Shown one piece after another: positions 5,425 to 12,899 of a stretch of 24,533 bases of DNA. Source of the stretch: JBFKUL01 sp041635755 (GTDB lineage Bacteria; Pseudomonadota; Gammaproteobacteria; Burkholderiales; SG8-39). The stretch is taken from positions 1 to 24,533 of the forward strand of contig JBFKUL010000011.1 in NCBI GenBank assembly GCA_041635755.1, read 5' to 3'. The notes below the pieces were generated by a model that was not told the DNA's origin, ran no database searches, and worked only from the letters and a program-made list of their open reading frames with translations. The number at the start of each line of letters is the position of its first letter. Position 1 is the first letter of the stretch. The position numbers and the translations under genes were made by a program.

Positions 5425-6494
5425 GCGTTTTGGAAAACGACACGCTGCTGCGGGCGCTTCTGCGTGAGCCAACAGAGTACGCGCCGATTTGGCTGATGCG
5501 CCAAGCAGGTCGCTATCTGCCCGAGTACACGGCGACGCGCTCGCGCGCCGGGAGCTTCCTCGCGCTTGCCAAGACGCCTGCCCTGGCCACCGAAGTGACG
5601 CTGCAGCCGCTCGAGCGCTATCCGCTGGACGCGGCGATCCTGTTCTCCGACATCCTTACCGTGCCCGACGCGATGGGCCTCGGCTTGTTCTTCGCGGAGG
5701 GCGAGGGCCCGCGCTTCGAGCGCCCGCTGCGCGACGAGGCCGCGGTGCGCGCGCTGCGAGTACCGGACCCGGCGCTCGAGCTCGCCTACGTCCTCGACGC
5801 GGTGCGGGAAATCCGGCGCGCGCTCGCAGGGCGCGTGCCGCTGATCGGCTTCTCCGGCAGCCCTTATACGCTCGCCTGCTACATGATCGAGGGCTCCGGC
5901 AGCGACGACTGGCGCACGGTCAAGACCATGCTTTACGCGAGGCCGGACCTGTTACATCGCATCCTCGATGCGAACGCTCGGGCCGTTACCGCATACCTCA
6001 ACGCGCAGATCGAAGCGGGCGCGCAGGCGGTGATGCTGTTCGACACCTGGGGTGGGGCGCTCAGTGCCGCTGCCTACGAGACATTCTCGCTCGCCTATTC
6101 GCGCAAGGTGCTAGGCGAGCTCGCCAAGATGCGTGAGGGCCGCCGCGTGCCGAGCATCCTGTTCACCAAAGGCGGCGGGCAATGGCTCGAACCGATGGCG
6201 GCGGGCGGCTGCGATGCGCTGGGACTCGACTGGACGGTGGATGCGACAGAAGCCCGGCGTCGCGTAGGCGCGCGCGTTGCACTTCAGGGCAACCTTGATC
6301 CGGCCGCGTTGTTTGCTCCGGAGGCGCAGGTACGCGCCGAGGCGCGGCGTGTGCTTGATGCATTCGGTCCGGCACCTGGCCACGTGTTCAATCTTGGCCA
6401 CGGAATTTCCCAGCACACGCCGCCCGATTCGGTCGCAGTGCTGGTAGATGAAGTACACACTTACAGCCGAAAGCAGAGACAACGGGCCCACTGA
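5421..6494 (+). CDS. hemE: Uroporphyrinogen decarboxylase
   Basis: A 357-residue HemE that decarboxylates the four acetate side chains of uroporphyrinogen III to give coproporphyrinogen III in haem synthesis. It needs no cofactor and is cytosolic. The N-terminal signature PIWLMRQAGRYLPEY (residues 22-36) supplies the substrate-binding arginines R27 and R31. The catalytic aspartate is D77 in LFSDILTVPDAMG. GFSGSPYTLACYMIEG and the C-terminal FNLGHGISQHTPP are also typical. Length matches the family (about 355 aa). The ATG overlaps the EVE-gene stop by four bases. No T-rich terminator follows; only a GC hairpin (GCCCGC/GCGGGC) lies 3' of the stop. Confidence 0.97.
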   Translation: MSVLENDTLLRALLREPTEYAPIWLMRQAGRYLPEYTATRSRAGSFLALAKTPALATEVTLQPLERYPLDAAILFSDILTVPDAMGLGLFFAEGEGPRFERPLRDEAAVRALRVPDPALELAYVLDAVREIRRALAGRVPLIGFSGSPYTLACYMIEGSGSDDWRTVKTMLYARPDLLHRILDANARAVTAYLNAQIEAGAQAVMLFDTWGGALSAAAYETFSLAYSRKVLGELAKMREGRRVPSILFTKGGGQWLEPMAAGGCDALGLDWTVDATEARRRVGARVALQGNLDPAALFAPEAQVRAEARRVLDAFGPAPGHVFNLGHGISQHTPPDSVAVLVDEVHTYSRKQRQRAH

Positions 6495-6559
6495 TTCACG
6501 CTTCGTGTGGCCCGCCGAGCCCCGCGCGGGCACGGGAAAATTCGCGCAGACCGCTTGAC

Positions 6560-6568
6560 TTATGCACA
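6560..6568 (+). promoter_or_regulatory. DnaA box (TTATGCACA)
   Basis: TTATGCACA fits the TTWTNCACA DnaA-binding consensus exactly. It lies 66 bases past the hemE stop, upstream of the AT-rich core. Confidence 0.6.
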
Positions 6569-6735
6569 AAACCGCGTTCTCGCCACTCAAAACCGCCGTC
6601 AACCATAGTGCACTGGGAAGATCCTCATAACCTATTGTTATTAAACACAAAAACTAGGTGGAAACTGGCCCGTCTCTGAGGAGATCTCCTTGCGGGCTCG
6701 GCAGTTACAAATCCTTTACCGCTTTACTCACAAAC

Positions 6736-6744
6736 TTATCCACA
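6736..6744 (+). promoter_or_regulatory. DnaA box (TTATCCACA)
   Basis: TTATCCACA is the strongest form of the DnaA-binding consensus. It is preceded by a weaker TTACTCACA 12 bases upstream in the same orientation, giving a tandem pair about 110 bases before the priA leader ORF. Confidence 0.65.
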
Positions 6745-6852
6745 GCGATTTCGGTGAAGAAGTTTGCCGTTTCCACGCAAGCAGTACGCACGCAGTTCGA
6801 AGGCTTGAAGTCAGCTTCGCTGGTTAATCCTTTGCGGCCACAGGAGTTTTCG

Positions 6853-6885
6853 ATGACGTTACGCTGCCTTTCGGAGTGGCGATGA
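6853..6885 (+). CDS. Ten-codon leader ORF overlapping the priA start
   Basis: ATG at 6853 follows CAGGAG (6841-6846) with a 6-base gap, the best ribosome binding site in this neighbourhood. It encodes only MTLRCLSEWR before TGA at 6883-6885. The stop shares ATGA with the priA ATG at 6882. This geometry predicts that ribosomes translate the leader and re-initiate at priA (translational coupling). Nothing in the peptide suggests its own function. The site's strength is seen in the sequence; coupling is inferred. Confidence 0.5.
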   Translation: MTLRCLSEWR

Positions 6886-9047
6886 AGGTGGTGCGCGTCG
6901 CACTCGACGTACCGATCGCGACGCTGTTCGACTACCTGCTGCCGGATGCGCTCGACGCGCCGCCAGGTTCGCGGGTCGTGGTTCCGTTTGGTGCGCGACA
7001 ACGCGTCGGCGTTGTCGTCGAGGCCGCGGCGCGGAGCGCCATCCCCAATGCCAGGCTCAAACCGGTCGCGGCGGTGCGCGACGATGCGCCGCTCCTGTCG
7101 GCAGATTGGCTGGAGTTGATGCGTTTTCTCGCCGGGTATTACCAGCGCCCGCTTGGCGAGACCGTGATTGGCGCACTGCCGCCGCGCCTGCGCATGCTCA
7201 AGGCGCTGCCGCGCGAGCCGGAGCGCCACTTCCGGCGCTCCGCATCGGCACCCGAGCCGCGTACGCTGCGTGCCGGGCGCAAGCGCGCGCTGCTGGAAGC
7301 GCTCGGCGACGAGGTGATCTCGGAGGCGAGCTTGCTTTCCTCGCAAGCGCATAGCGCAGCGCGAAGCGCCCTGCGAGCGCTGCTGCGCGAGGGTTGGATC
7401 CAGAGCGCGGCGCCCGTTTCGGGTTCGCGCTTCGACTCGATCCATGAGCTCACCGCAGCGCAACGCGAGAACCAGTCACGAATCGCCGCCGCATTCGGCC
7501 GCTTCCAGCCATTCCTGCTGCATGGTGTGACGGGCAGCGGCAAGACCGAGGTCTACCTCAGCCTGATCGCGCAGGTGCTCGAGCGCGGCGCGCAGGCGCT
7601 CGTGCTGGTGCCCGAGATTAGCCTCACGCCCCAGCTCGAGGCGCGGTTTCGCGCCGCGTTTCCCGAAACGCGCATCGCGGTACTGCACAGCGGCCTCGAG
7701 GATGCGGCGCGCACCTCCGCGTGGCTCGCCGGCGCGCGCGGCGAGGCCGCTATCGTCATCGGAACGCGTCTCGCCGTGCTCACGCCCTTGCCGCGGCTCG
7801 CGCTGGTAGTCGTGGACGAGGAGCACGACAGCTCGTTCAAGCAGCAGGAGGGGCTGCGCTACTCTGGGCGCGACGCGGCCGTGGTGCGCGCCAAGCTCTC
7901 CGACTGTCCCGTGCTGCTCGGCACCGCGACGCCTTCGCTTGAGACCTGGTTCAACTGCCGCGAGGGGCGCTACAAGCTGCTCGAGCTGCCGCAACGCGCC
8001 TCCCCGGGCGCACGCCTGCCACAAGTGCGCACGATCGACCTGCGGCGTGAGAGCGCCGAGCAGGGCCTTGCGCCGAGCCTGGTGGCGGCGATCGAGCAGC
8101 GGCTGGCGCGCGGCGAGCAGAGCCTGGTGTTCATCAACCGCCGAGGCTACGCGCCGGTGCTCGCCTGCCAGGCCTGCGACTGGGCCGCGGGCTGTGAGCG
8201 TTGCAGCGCGCGCATGGTACTGCACGCCGCGGACCGACGCCTGCGCTGCCACCACTGCGGCGCCGAGACCGCGGTGCCGCGCGAATGCCCCACCTGCGGC
8301 AACGTCGATCTGCGGCCGATCGGGCGCGGCACGCAGCGCGTCGAGGAGACACTCGCCGCGCGCTTTCCGCGCGCGCGCCTAGTGCGCGTCGATCGCGACA
8401 GCGCGCGCCGGCGCAACGAGCTCTCGCAAGCGCTCGAAGGCATCCGACGCGGCGAGGCCGACCTGCTGGTGGGCACGCAGCTGCTGGCGAAAGGGCACGA
8501 CTTTCCGGCGCTCACCCTGGTGGGCGTTCTCAACGCGGACAGTGCGCTGGTATCGACCGATTATCGGGCCGGCGAGCGGCTCTTCGCCATCCTGGCGCAG
8601 GTCGCCGGGCGCGCAGGACGCCGCGAGCTGCCCGGCGAAGTCCTGGTGCAGACGCGCTATCCCGAGCACCCGCTTTTTGCGGCGCTCGCGCGTCACGACT
8701 ACGTCGGCTTCGCCGAATCGCAGCTCGCCGAGCGCGAGGCGGCGGGCTTTCCGCCGTTCGTGTCCGAAGCGGCGCTGCGCGCTGAAGCCAAGTCACTGGA
8801 TGTCGCGCTCGATTTCCTGCGGCGCGCGGCGCGCCTGGTGTCGCCGCCCGAGTCGGTGCGCCTTTTCGATCCCGTGGCGCACGTGATCCATCGTCGTGCC
8901 GGCTACGAGCGAGCGCAACTGCTGGTGCAGTCGGACTCGCGCCCGGCGCTGCAGGCGTTCCTTGCCGCATGGAACGAGCAACTTTTCGCCACCGCACCGA
9001 AATCGGTGCGCTGGCATCTGGACGTCGACCCGATCGAGTTCGATTGA
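6882..9047 (+). CDS. priA: Primosomal protein N' / replication restart helicase PriA
   Basis: A 721-residue PriA, the 3'-5' helicase that recognises stalled or collapsed forks and reloads the DnaB helicase. The N-terminal 3'-DNA-binding domain opens with KVVRVALDVPIATLFDYLLP. The helicase core has Walker A GVTGSGKTE (215-223, K221), the DEEH box from D312 with SSFKQQEG, RYSGRDAAVVRA and LGTATPSLE. The zinc-binding insertion shows all eight cysteines (C429, C432, C438, C441, C456, C459, C469, C472). Motifs VGTQLLAKGHDFP and QVAGRAGR complete the core. ATG 6882 is preferred to GTG 6876 because CGGAG sits 5 bases before it and family members start with this strand. It is preceded by a DnaA-box region and coupled to a leader ORF. 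Confidence 0.97.
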   Translation: MKVVRVALDVPIATLFDYLLPDALDAPPGSRVVVPFGARQRVGVVVEAAARSAIPNARLKPVAAVRDDAPLLSADWLELMRFLAGYYQRPLGETVIGALPPRLRMLKALPREPERHFRRSASAPEPRTLRAGRKRALLEALGDEVISEASLLSSQAHSAARSALRALLREGWIQSAAPVSGSRFDSIHELTAAQRENQSRIAAAFGRFQPFLLHGVTGSGKTEVYLSLIAQVLERGAQALVLVPEISLTPQLEARFRAAFPETRIAVLHSGLEDAARTSAWLAGARGEAAIVIGTRLAVLTPLPRLALVVVDEEHDSSFKQQEGLRYSGRDAAVVRAKLSDCPVLLGTATPSLETWFNCREGRYKLLELPQRASPGARLPQVRTIDLRRESAEQGLAPSLVAAIEQRLARGEQSLVFINRRGYAPVLACQACDWAAGCERCSARMVLHAADRRLRCHHCGAETAVPRECPTCGNVDLRPIGRGTQRVEETLAARFPRARLVRVDRDSARRRNELSQALEGIRRGEADLLVGTQLLAKGHDFPALTLVGVLNADSALVSTDYRAGERLFAILAQVAGRAGRRELPGEVLVQTRYPEHPLFAALARHDYVGFAESQLAEREAAGFPPFVSEAALRAEAKSLDVALDFLRRAARLVSPPESVRLFDPVAHVIHRRAGYERAQLLVQSDSRPALQAFLAAWNEQLFATAPKSVRWHLDVDPIEFD

Positions 9048-9063
9048 ACCCGGGGTCGGAGGT

Positions 9064-9069
9064 TATAAT
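9064..9069 (+). promoter_or_regulatory. Candidate -10 element for argS
   Basis: A perfect TATAAT lies 15 bases before the argS ATG, between priA and argS. Transcription would begin near 9076, leaving a leader of about 9 bases. No good -35 is seen at 17 bp; a TTGAAC at 9044-9049 is too close (14 bp). The promoter would allow argS and the genes behind it to be expressed independently of priA. Confidence 0.5.
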
Positions 9070-9084
9070 CCGCGCCTTTTTCTC

Positions 9085-10821
9085 ATGGCCGATCCCAAGG
9101 ACATTCTGCGCGGAATCCTCGAAGAGGGCGTGAGAGCGATCGCGCCCGCTTCGGGCGCAGTCGAGGTCCGCATCGAGCGGCCACGCGACTCCACGCACGG
9201 CGATTTCGCGTGCAACGTGGCGCTGCAACTGGCGCGAGCGCTCAAGCGAAAGCCTCGTGATATCGCAGAAGAGATTCAGCGCGCCACTGCGAAGCGCGTG
9301 GCCGAAAGCGGCCTGTTCGACACCCTCGAGATTGCGGGCGCCGGGTTCCTGAACGCGCGGCTATCGGCTGGGGCGAAGCACCAGGTCATCCACCGCGTGC
9401 TCCGCGAGGGCCCCGATTTCGGGCGCGAGCGCCCGGCCAAGCGCGAGCGCGTACAAGTGGAATTCGTTTCGGCCAACCCCACCGGCCCGCTGCACGTCGG
9501 CCACGGACGCGGCGCGGCCTATGGCGCGAGCCTTGCCAATCTGCTCGAGTTCGCCGGCCACGACGTCCAGCGTGAGTTCTACATCAACGACGCCGGACGC
9601 CAGATGGATATCCTGGCGCTGTCGGTATGGCTGCGCTACCTGGAGGCGCGCGGCGAAAGCGTGGCTTTCCCCGCCGATGGCTATCGCGGCGAGTACGTAA
9701 GGGAAATCGGTGCATCGCTTGCGCGCGCCGAAGACGGCCGCTTCGCGCGCGGCACCGCATCATTGCCGCACCCCGGGCCTGACGAGGACCCGGACGCTGC
9801 GCTGGACCGTTTGATCGCCACGGCGAAGCAGCTGCTCGGCGCCGACTGGAGAGGCGTGCACGGCTTCGCGCTGCAAGCCATGCTAGCAGATCAGAAGGAC
9901 GATCTGGCGCGTTTCGGGGTCACCTTCGATCGCTGGCTTTCCGAGCAATCACTGTACGACTCGGGTAGCGTGGCGGGCACCGTCGAGAAGCTCAACCAGC
10001 GCGGGCAGCTCTACGAGAAGGCGGGCGCACTGTGGTTTCGCTCGACCGCCTACGGCGACGAGAAGGACCGCGTGGTGCGCCGCGAAAACGGGCAGTTCAC
10101 CTACTTCGCCTCCGACATCGCCTACCATGCGGACAAATTCGAGCGCGGCTTCGATCGGCTGGTGGACGTCTGGGGCGCCGATCATCACGGCTATATCGCG
10201 CGCGTCAGGGGCGCGCTTGAAGCGCTCGGGTTGCCCGCCGAGCGGCTCGTCATCGCGCTGGTGCAGTTTGCGGTGCTGTACCGTGGCACCGAAAAGCTGG
10301 CGATGGGCAAGCGCTCGGGTGAATTCGTGACGCTGCGTCAATTGCGCGACGAGGTGGGCAACGATGCGGCGCGCTTCTTTTACGTGCTTCGCAAGTCCGA
10401 TCAGCACCTCGATTTCGATCTCGATCTGGCGAAGAGCGCGTCGAACGAAAACCCGGTGTACTACGTGCAGTACGCGCATGCACGCGTGTGCAGCGTGTAC
10501 GCGCAATGGGACGGCGACCCGGCGAGCGTCCAAGACGCGCCTCTCCTGCCCCTGGTGCACGAGCGCGAGCTCGCGCTCATGCAGCGCCTGGCCGAGTTTC
10601 CCGAAGCGCTACAGGGCGCTGCGCGCGATCTCGCGCCGCATTCGATCGCCTTTTACCTGCGTGAACTCGCGGCCGAGTTCCACAGCTACTATAATGCCGA
10701 GCGCATCCTCGTCGAGGACGCGGCCCTGTGCAGGGCGCGGCTGGCGTTGTGCTCCGCGGTGAAACAGGTGCTTGCCAACGGACTCGCGTTGCTCGGCGTC
10801 AGCGCGCCGGAGAAAATGTAA
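9085..10821 (+). CDS. argS: Arginyl-tRNA synthetase
   Basis: A 578-residue class I synthetase that charges tRNA-Arg in the cytosol. The N-terminal Add1-type tRNA-binding domain comes first (VEVRIERPRDSTHGDFACNVAL). The catalytic core has the FVSANPTGPLHVGHGRG signature with the HIGH motif as HVGH (H137, H140), then EFYINDAGRQMD, YFASDIAYHADKF and WGADHHGYIARV. The KMSKS loop is the MGKRSG variant usual for ArgS. The C-terminal anticodon-binding domain runs from NPVYYVQYAHAR to the end (ALLGVSAPEKM). Length matches bacterial ArgS. The stop shares one base with the start of the next gene (TAATG), indicating coupling with the SPOR-protein gene. Confidence 0.97.
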   Translation: MADPKDILRGILEEGVRAIAPASGAVEVRIERPRDSTHGDFACNVALQLARALKRKPRDIAEEIQRATAKRVAESGLFDTLEIAGAGFLNARLSAGAKHQVIHRVLREGPDFGRERPAKRERVQVEFVSANPTGPLHVGHGRGAAYGASLANLLEFAGHDVQREFYINDAGRQMDILALSVWLRYLEARGESVAFPADGYRGEYVREIGASLARAEDGRFARGTASLPHPGPDEDPDAALDRLIATAKQLLGADWRGVHGFALQAMLADQKDDLARFGVTFDRWLSEQSLYDSGSVAGTVEKLNQRGQLYEKAGALWFRSTAYGDEKDRVVRRENGQFTYFASDIAYHADKFERGFDRLVDVWGADHHGYIARVRGALEALGLPAERLVIALVQFAVLYRGTEKLAMGKRSGEFVTLRQLRDEVGNDAARFFYVLRKSDQHLDFDLDLAKSASNENPVYYVQYAHARVCSVYAQWDGDPASVQDAPLLPLVHERELALMQRLAEFPEALQGAARDLAPHSIAFYLRELAAEFHSYYNAERILVEDAALCRARLALCSAVKQVLANGLALLGVSAPEKM

Positions 10822-11441
10822 TGGGCAGAGCAGGCGGATACCAAAAATCCACGCGCAGGAAATCCGGCGGCGGTTTCCTGCTCGGCGTGTTCATCGGTCT
10901 GCTGATCGGGCTAGGCCTTGCGCTCGGGGTGGCGTTCTACCTCAACAAGACACCGTTGCCGTTCTCGAGCAAGGCTCCGGTGCAGGCCAAGGACGGCGTT
11001 TCAGGCATCGCGAAGCCACCTGCGATTGCCGGAATGCCGAACACGCCCGGAAGCCCGGGCACGGCGCCCGACAAGCCGAAGTTCGACTTCTACAAGATCC
11101 TGCCGGGTGGCGAAGAAACGGTGTCCGAGAAGGAGCTCAAGGAGCGCTTGCGCCTCGCCAAGAGTAAACCGGAGGCCGGCAAGGGCGTTTACTTCGTTCA
11201 GGTGGGCTCGTTCCAGAATCCGGCGGATGCCGACAACCAAAAGGCGAGGCTCGCGATACTCGGCTTCGAGTCGAGTGTCGAGCCTGCCGCGCTGCCGGAC
11301 AAGGGAACCTGGTACCGCGTGCGCATCGGCCCCTACACCGGCTTGGAGGAAATCAACCGCGTGCGGCAGGCGCTTGCGCAGAACGGAATCGATGCCAGCA
11401 TGGTCAAACTGAAAGATCCTTCCGAAGCAAAGGCAAACTGA
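10821..11441 (+). CDS. FtsN-like SPOR domain protein
   Basis: A 206-residue bitopic inner-membrane protein. A short basic cytoplasmic tail (MGRAGGYQKSTRRKS) leads into one transmembrane helix (about residues 19-41, GFLLGVFIGLLIGLGLALGV). A proline-rich periplasmic linker and a helical stretch (SEKELKERLRLAK) follow. The C-terminal SPOR domain spans about residues 122-200 (VYFVQVGSF, DADNQKARLAILG, WYRVRIGPY, and a closing INRVRQALAQNG helix). SPOR domains bind glycan strands stripped of stem peptides at the division septum, so a role like FtsN in activating septal peptidoglycan synthesis is likely. The gene is coupled to argS and followed one base later by dsbA. The argS–SPOR–dsbA order is common in betaproteobacteria. 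Exact equivalence to FtsN is inferred. Confidence 0.88.
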   Translation: MGRAGGYQKSTRRKSGGGFLLGVFIGLLIGLGLALGVAFYLNKTPLPFSSKAPVQAKDGVSGIAKPPAIAGMPNTPGSPGTAPDKPKFDFYKILPGGEETVSEKELKERLRLAKSKPEAGKGVYFVQVGSFQNPADADNQKARLAILGFESSVEPAALPDKGTWYRVRIGPYTGLEEINRVRQALAQNGIDASMVKLKDPSEAKAN

Positions 11442-11442
11442 G

Positions 11443-12108
11443 ATGAACAAGCGTCGCCGCAACCTCATGATCGGACTCGGTATGGCGCCGCTCGGCGTGC
11501 TCGGATTCGCTCCGGGCACGACGCTCGCACAGCCCCAACCTCAGCCCGGAGCGAACTTCAGCGAGCTCAATCCCACGCTGCCGGTCGAGTCGAAGGGCAA
11601 GGTCGAAGTCCTCGAGTTCTTCTGGTACGGGTGCCCACACTGCTACGCGCTCGAGCCGCTGCTCGAGGATTGGGTCAAGCGCCTACCTGCCGACGCGGAA
11701 TTTCGGCGCGTGCCCGCCGTTTTGTCGCAGAACTGGATCTCGCACGCGCAGGTGTATTACGCCTTCGAGGCGCTCGGGGTGACCGACAGGCTGCATCGGC
11801 CGTTTTTCGACGCGGTGCATCGTGAGCGTCTGCAAGTCGACAATCAGCAGGCGTTCGAGGGTTGGTTGCAGCGACAAAACGTCGACCCAAAGAAATTCAA
11901 CGATGCAGCGCGATCCTTCGGCGTACAGAGCCTGGTCAAGCGCGCCGCACGCGTCACCGCCGCCTATCGCATCGACGGCGTCCCCGCGCTAGCAGTGCAC
12001 GGCCGCTTTACCGTGAGCGCCAGCCAGGCGCCCAGTCGTGAGGGCATGCTCGAGATTGCCGATTACCTGATCGGCGTGTCGCGCAAGAGCCTCGCCTCAA
12101 CGAAATAG
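11443..12108 (+). CDS. dsbA: Periplasmic thiol:disulfide interchange protein DsbA
   Basis: A 221-residue DsbA that introduces disulfide bonds into exported proteins and is re-oxidised by DsbB. An N-terminal signal (MNKRRRNLMIGLGMAPLGVLGFAPGTTLAQ) has twin arginines within KRRRN but is otherwise an ordinary Sec or lipid-free signal with cleavage near AQ. The thioredoxin strand VEVLEFFWYGCPHC places the active-site CPHC at C64-C67, the E. coli DsbA dipeptide. A helical insertion follows, then the cis-proline loop in RIDGVPALAVHGRF. Length is normal. The start is one base past the stop of the SPOR-protein gene, so the two are surely cotranscribed. Confidence 0.95.
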   Translation: MNKRRRNLMIGLGMAPLGVLGFAPGTTLAQPQPQPGANFSELNPTLPVESKGKVEVLEFFWYGCPHCYALEPLLEDWVKRLPADAEFRRVPAVLSQNWISHAQVYYAFEALGVTDRLHRPFFDAVHRERLQVDNQQAFEGWLQRQNVDPKKFNDAARSFGVQSLVKRAARVTAAYRIDGVPALAVHGRFTVSASQAPSREGMLEIADYLIGVSRKSLASTK

Positions 12109-12128
12109 GCGTTGCCCTAGGGCTGTCC

Positions 12129-12890
12129 TTGCGCGTCGTCATCACCGGCGCGTCCTCCGGCCTTGGCGAGGCGCTCGCACGATGCTACGCGCGAGCAGAT
12201 TCCACGCTCGGGCTGATTGCGCGTAGACAGGGGGCGCTCGAGGCGCTCGCCGCCAAGCTCCCGGGTCACTGCGCGACCTATCCGCTCGACGTGTCCGACG
12301 TCGCTGCGCTCGAGCGGGCAGCAATGGATTTTGTCGACCGCTTCGGCCCGCCGGATTTGGTGATCGCGAATGCCGGCGTGTCGGTCGGCACCCACGGCGA
12401 CGAGCTCCCGGAGGTGGCCAAGCTGCGCCGCGTGCTGGATGTGAATACTGCGGGGCTCGCCGCGACGCTCGCGGTATTTGCCCCCTCGATGCGCGCAGCC
12501 GGACGCGGTACGCTGGTCGGTGTGGCCAGCGTGGCGGGTTTTCGCGGCCTGCCGGGCGCTGGCGCCTACAGTGCCTCCAAGGCGGCCGCCATTACGTGGC
12601 TCGAGTCGCTGCGCAGCGAGCTGCGCGGCAGCGGCCTACATGTCGTGACGATTTGTCCTGGCTACGTCGATACGCCGATGACGCAGGTCAATCGCTACCC
12701 TATGCCGTTCCTGCTGTCCGCAGAGGAGGCCGCGAGGCGAACCGCGCGCGCCATTGCGGCGCGCCGCCGCCTGGCGGTGATTCCCTGGCAGATGTCGATG
12801 ATTTCTCTGCTGCTTCGCGCGCTGCCGGGGTGGCTCTACGACCGCCTCGCCGCGCGCGCGCCGCGCAAGCCGCGCGATATTCAGCTCTGA
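12129..12890 (+). CDS. Short-chain dehydrogenase/reductase (SDR family)
   Basis: A 253-residue classical SDR that should oxidise or reduce a hydroxyl/keto group with NAD(P). The Rossmann motif GASSGLG begins at residue 7. An arginine follows the second strand (IARRQ), which often goes with NADPH preference. Next come IANAG and the catalytic S134, Y147 and K151 (SVAG and YSASK), with PGYVDTPMT after them. A C-terminal basic, partly hydrophobic tail (WQMSMISLLLRALPGWLYDRL) may contact membrane. No ATG suits the N-terminus. TTG at 12129 is the most likely start, since it directly precedes the first strand and follows AGGGC. A 10-bp palindrome GCCCTAGGGC (12114-12123) sits just upstream. Substrate unknown. 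It converges with phaC, leaving nine bases between them. Confidence 0.85.
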   Translation: MRVVITGASSGLGEALARCYARADSTLGLIARRQGALEALAAKLPGHCATYPLDVSDVAALERAAMDFVDRFGPPDLVIANAGVSVGTHGDELPEVAKLRRVLDVNTAGLAATLAVFAPSMRAAGRGTLVGVASVAGFRGLPGAGAYSASKAAAITWLESLRSELRGSGLHVVTICPGYVDTPMTQVNRYPMPFLLSAEEAARRTARAIAARRRLAVIPWQMSMISLLLRALPGWLYDRLAARAPRKPRDIQL

Positions 12891-12899
12891 GTCGAAGCG

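Larger units (their letters stand above)
6495..6852. other. Intergenic region with DnaA boxes and AT-rich core (hemE–priA)
   Basis: This 358-bp stretch has no convincing gene. It is strikingly richer in A and T than its surroundings, especially 6621-6657 (a run containing ATAACC, TATTGTTATTAAACAC and AAAAAC). Two consensus DnaA boxes lie at 6560-6568 and 6736-6744, and two weaker matches in the same orientation at 6641-6649 (TTAAACACA) and 6724-6732 (TTACTCACA). A perfect 12-bp palindrome AGGAGATCTCCT lies at 6679-6690. The region could be a DnaA-controlled promoter for priA, a DnaA-titration site, or part of a replication origin. The motifs are seen directly; the function is inferred. Confidence 0.6.

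Noticed and set aside
6500..6540. GC hairpin after hemE considered as an intrinsic terminator
   Set aside because: GCCCGC/GCGGGC can pair but no T-run follows, so it does not meet the pattern of an intrinsic terminator.
6679..6690. AGGAGATCTCCT palindrome as a stand-alone regulator site
   Set aside because: Perfect but short; no known regulator can be named, so it is only reported as part of the DnaA-box region.
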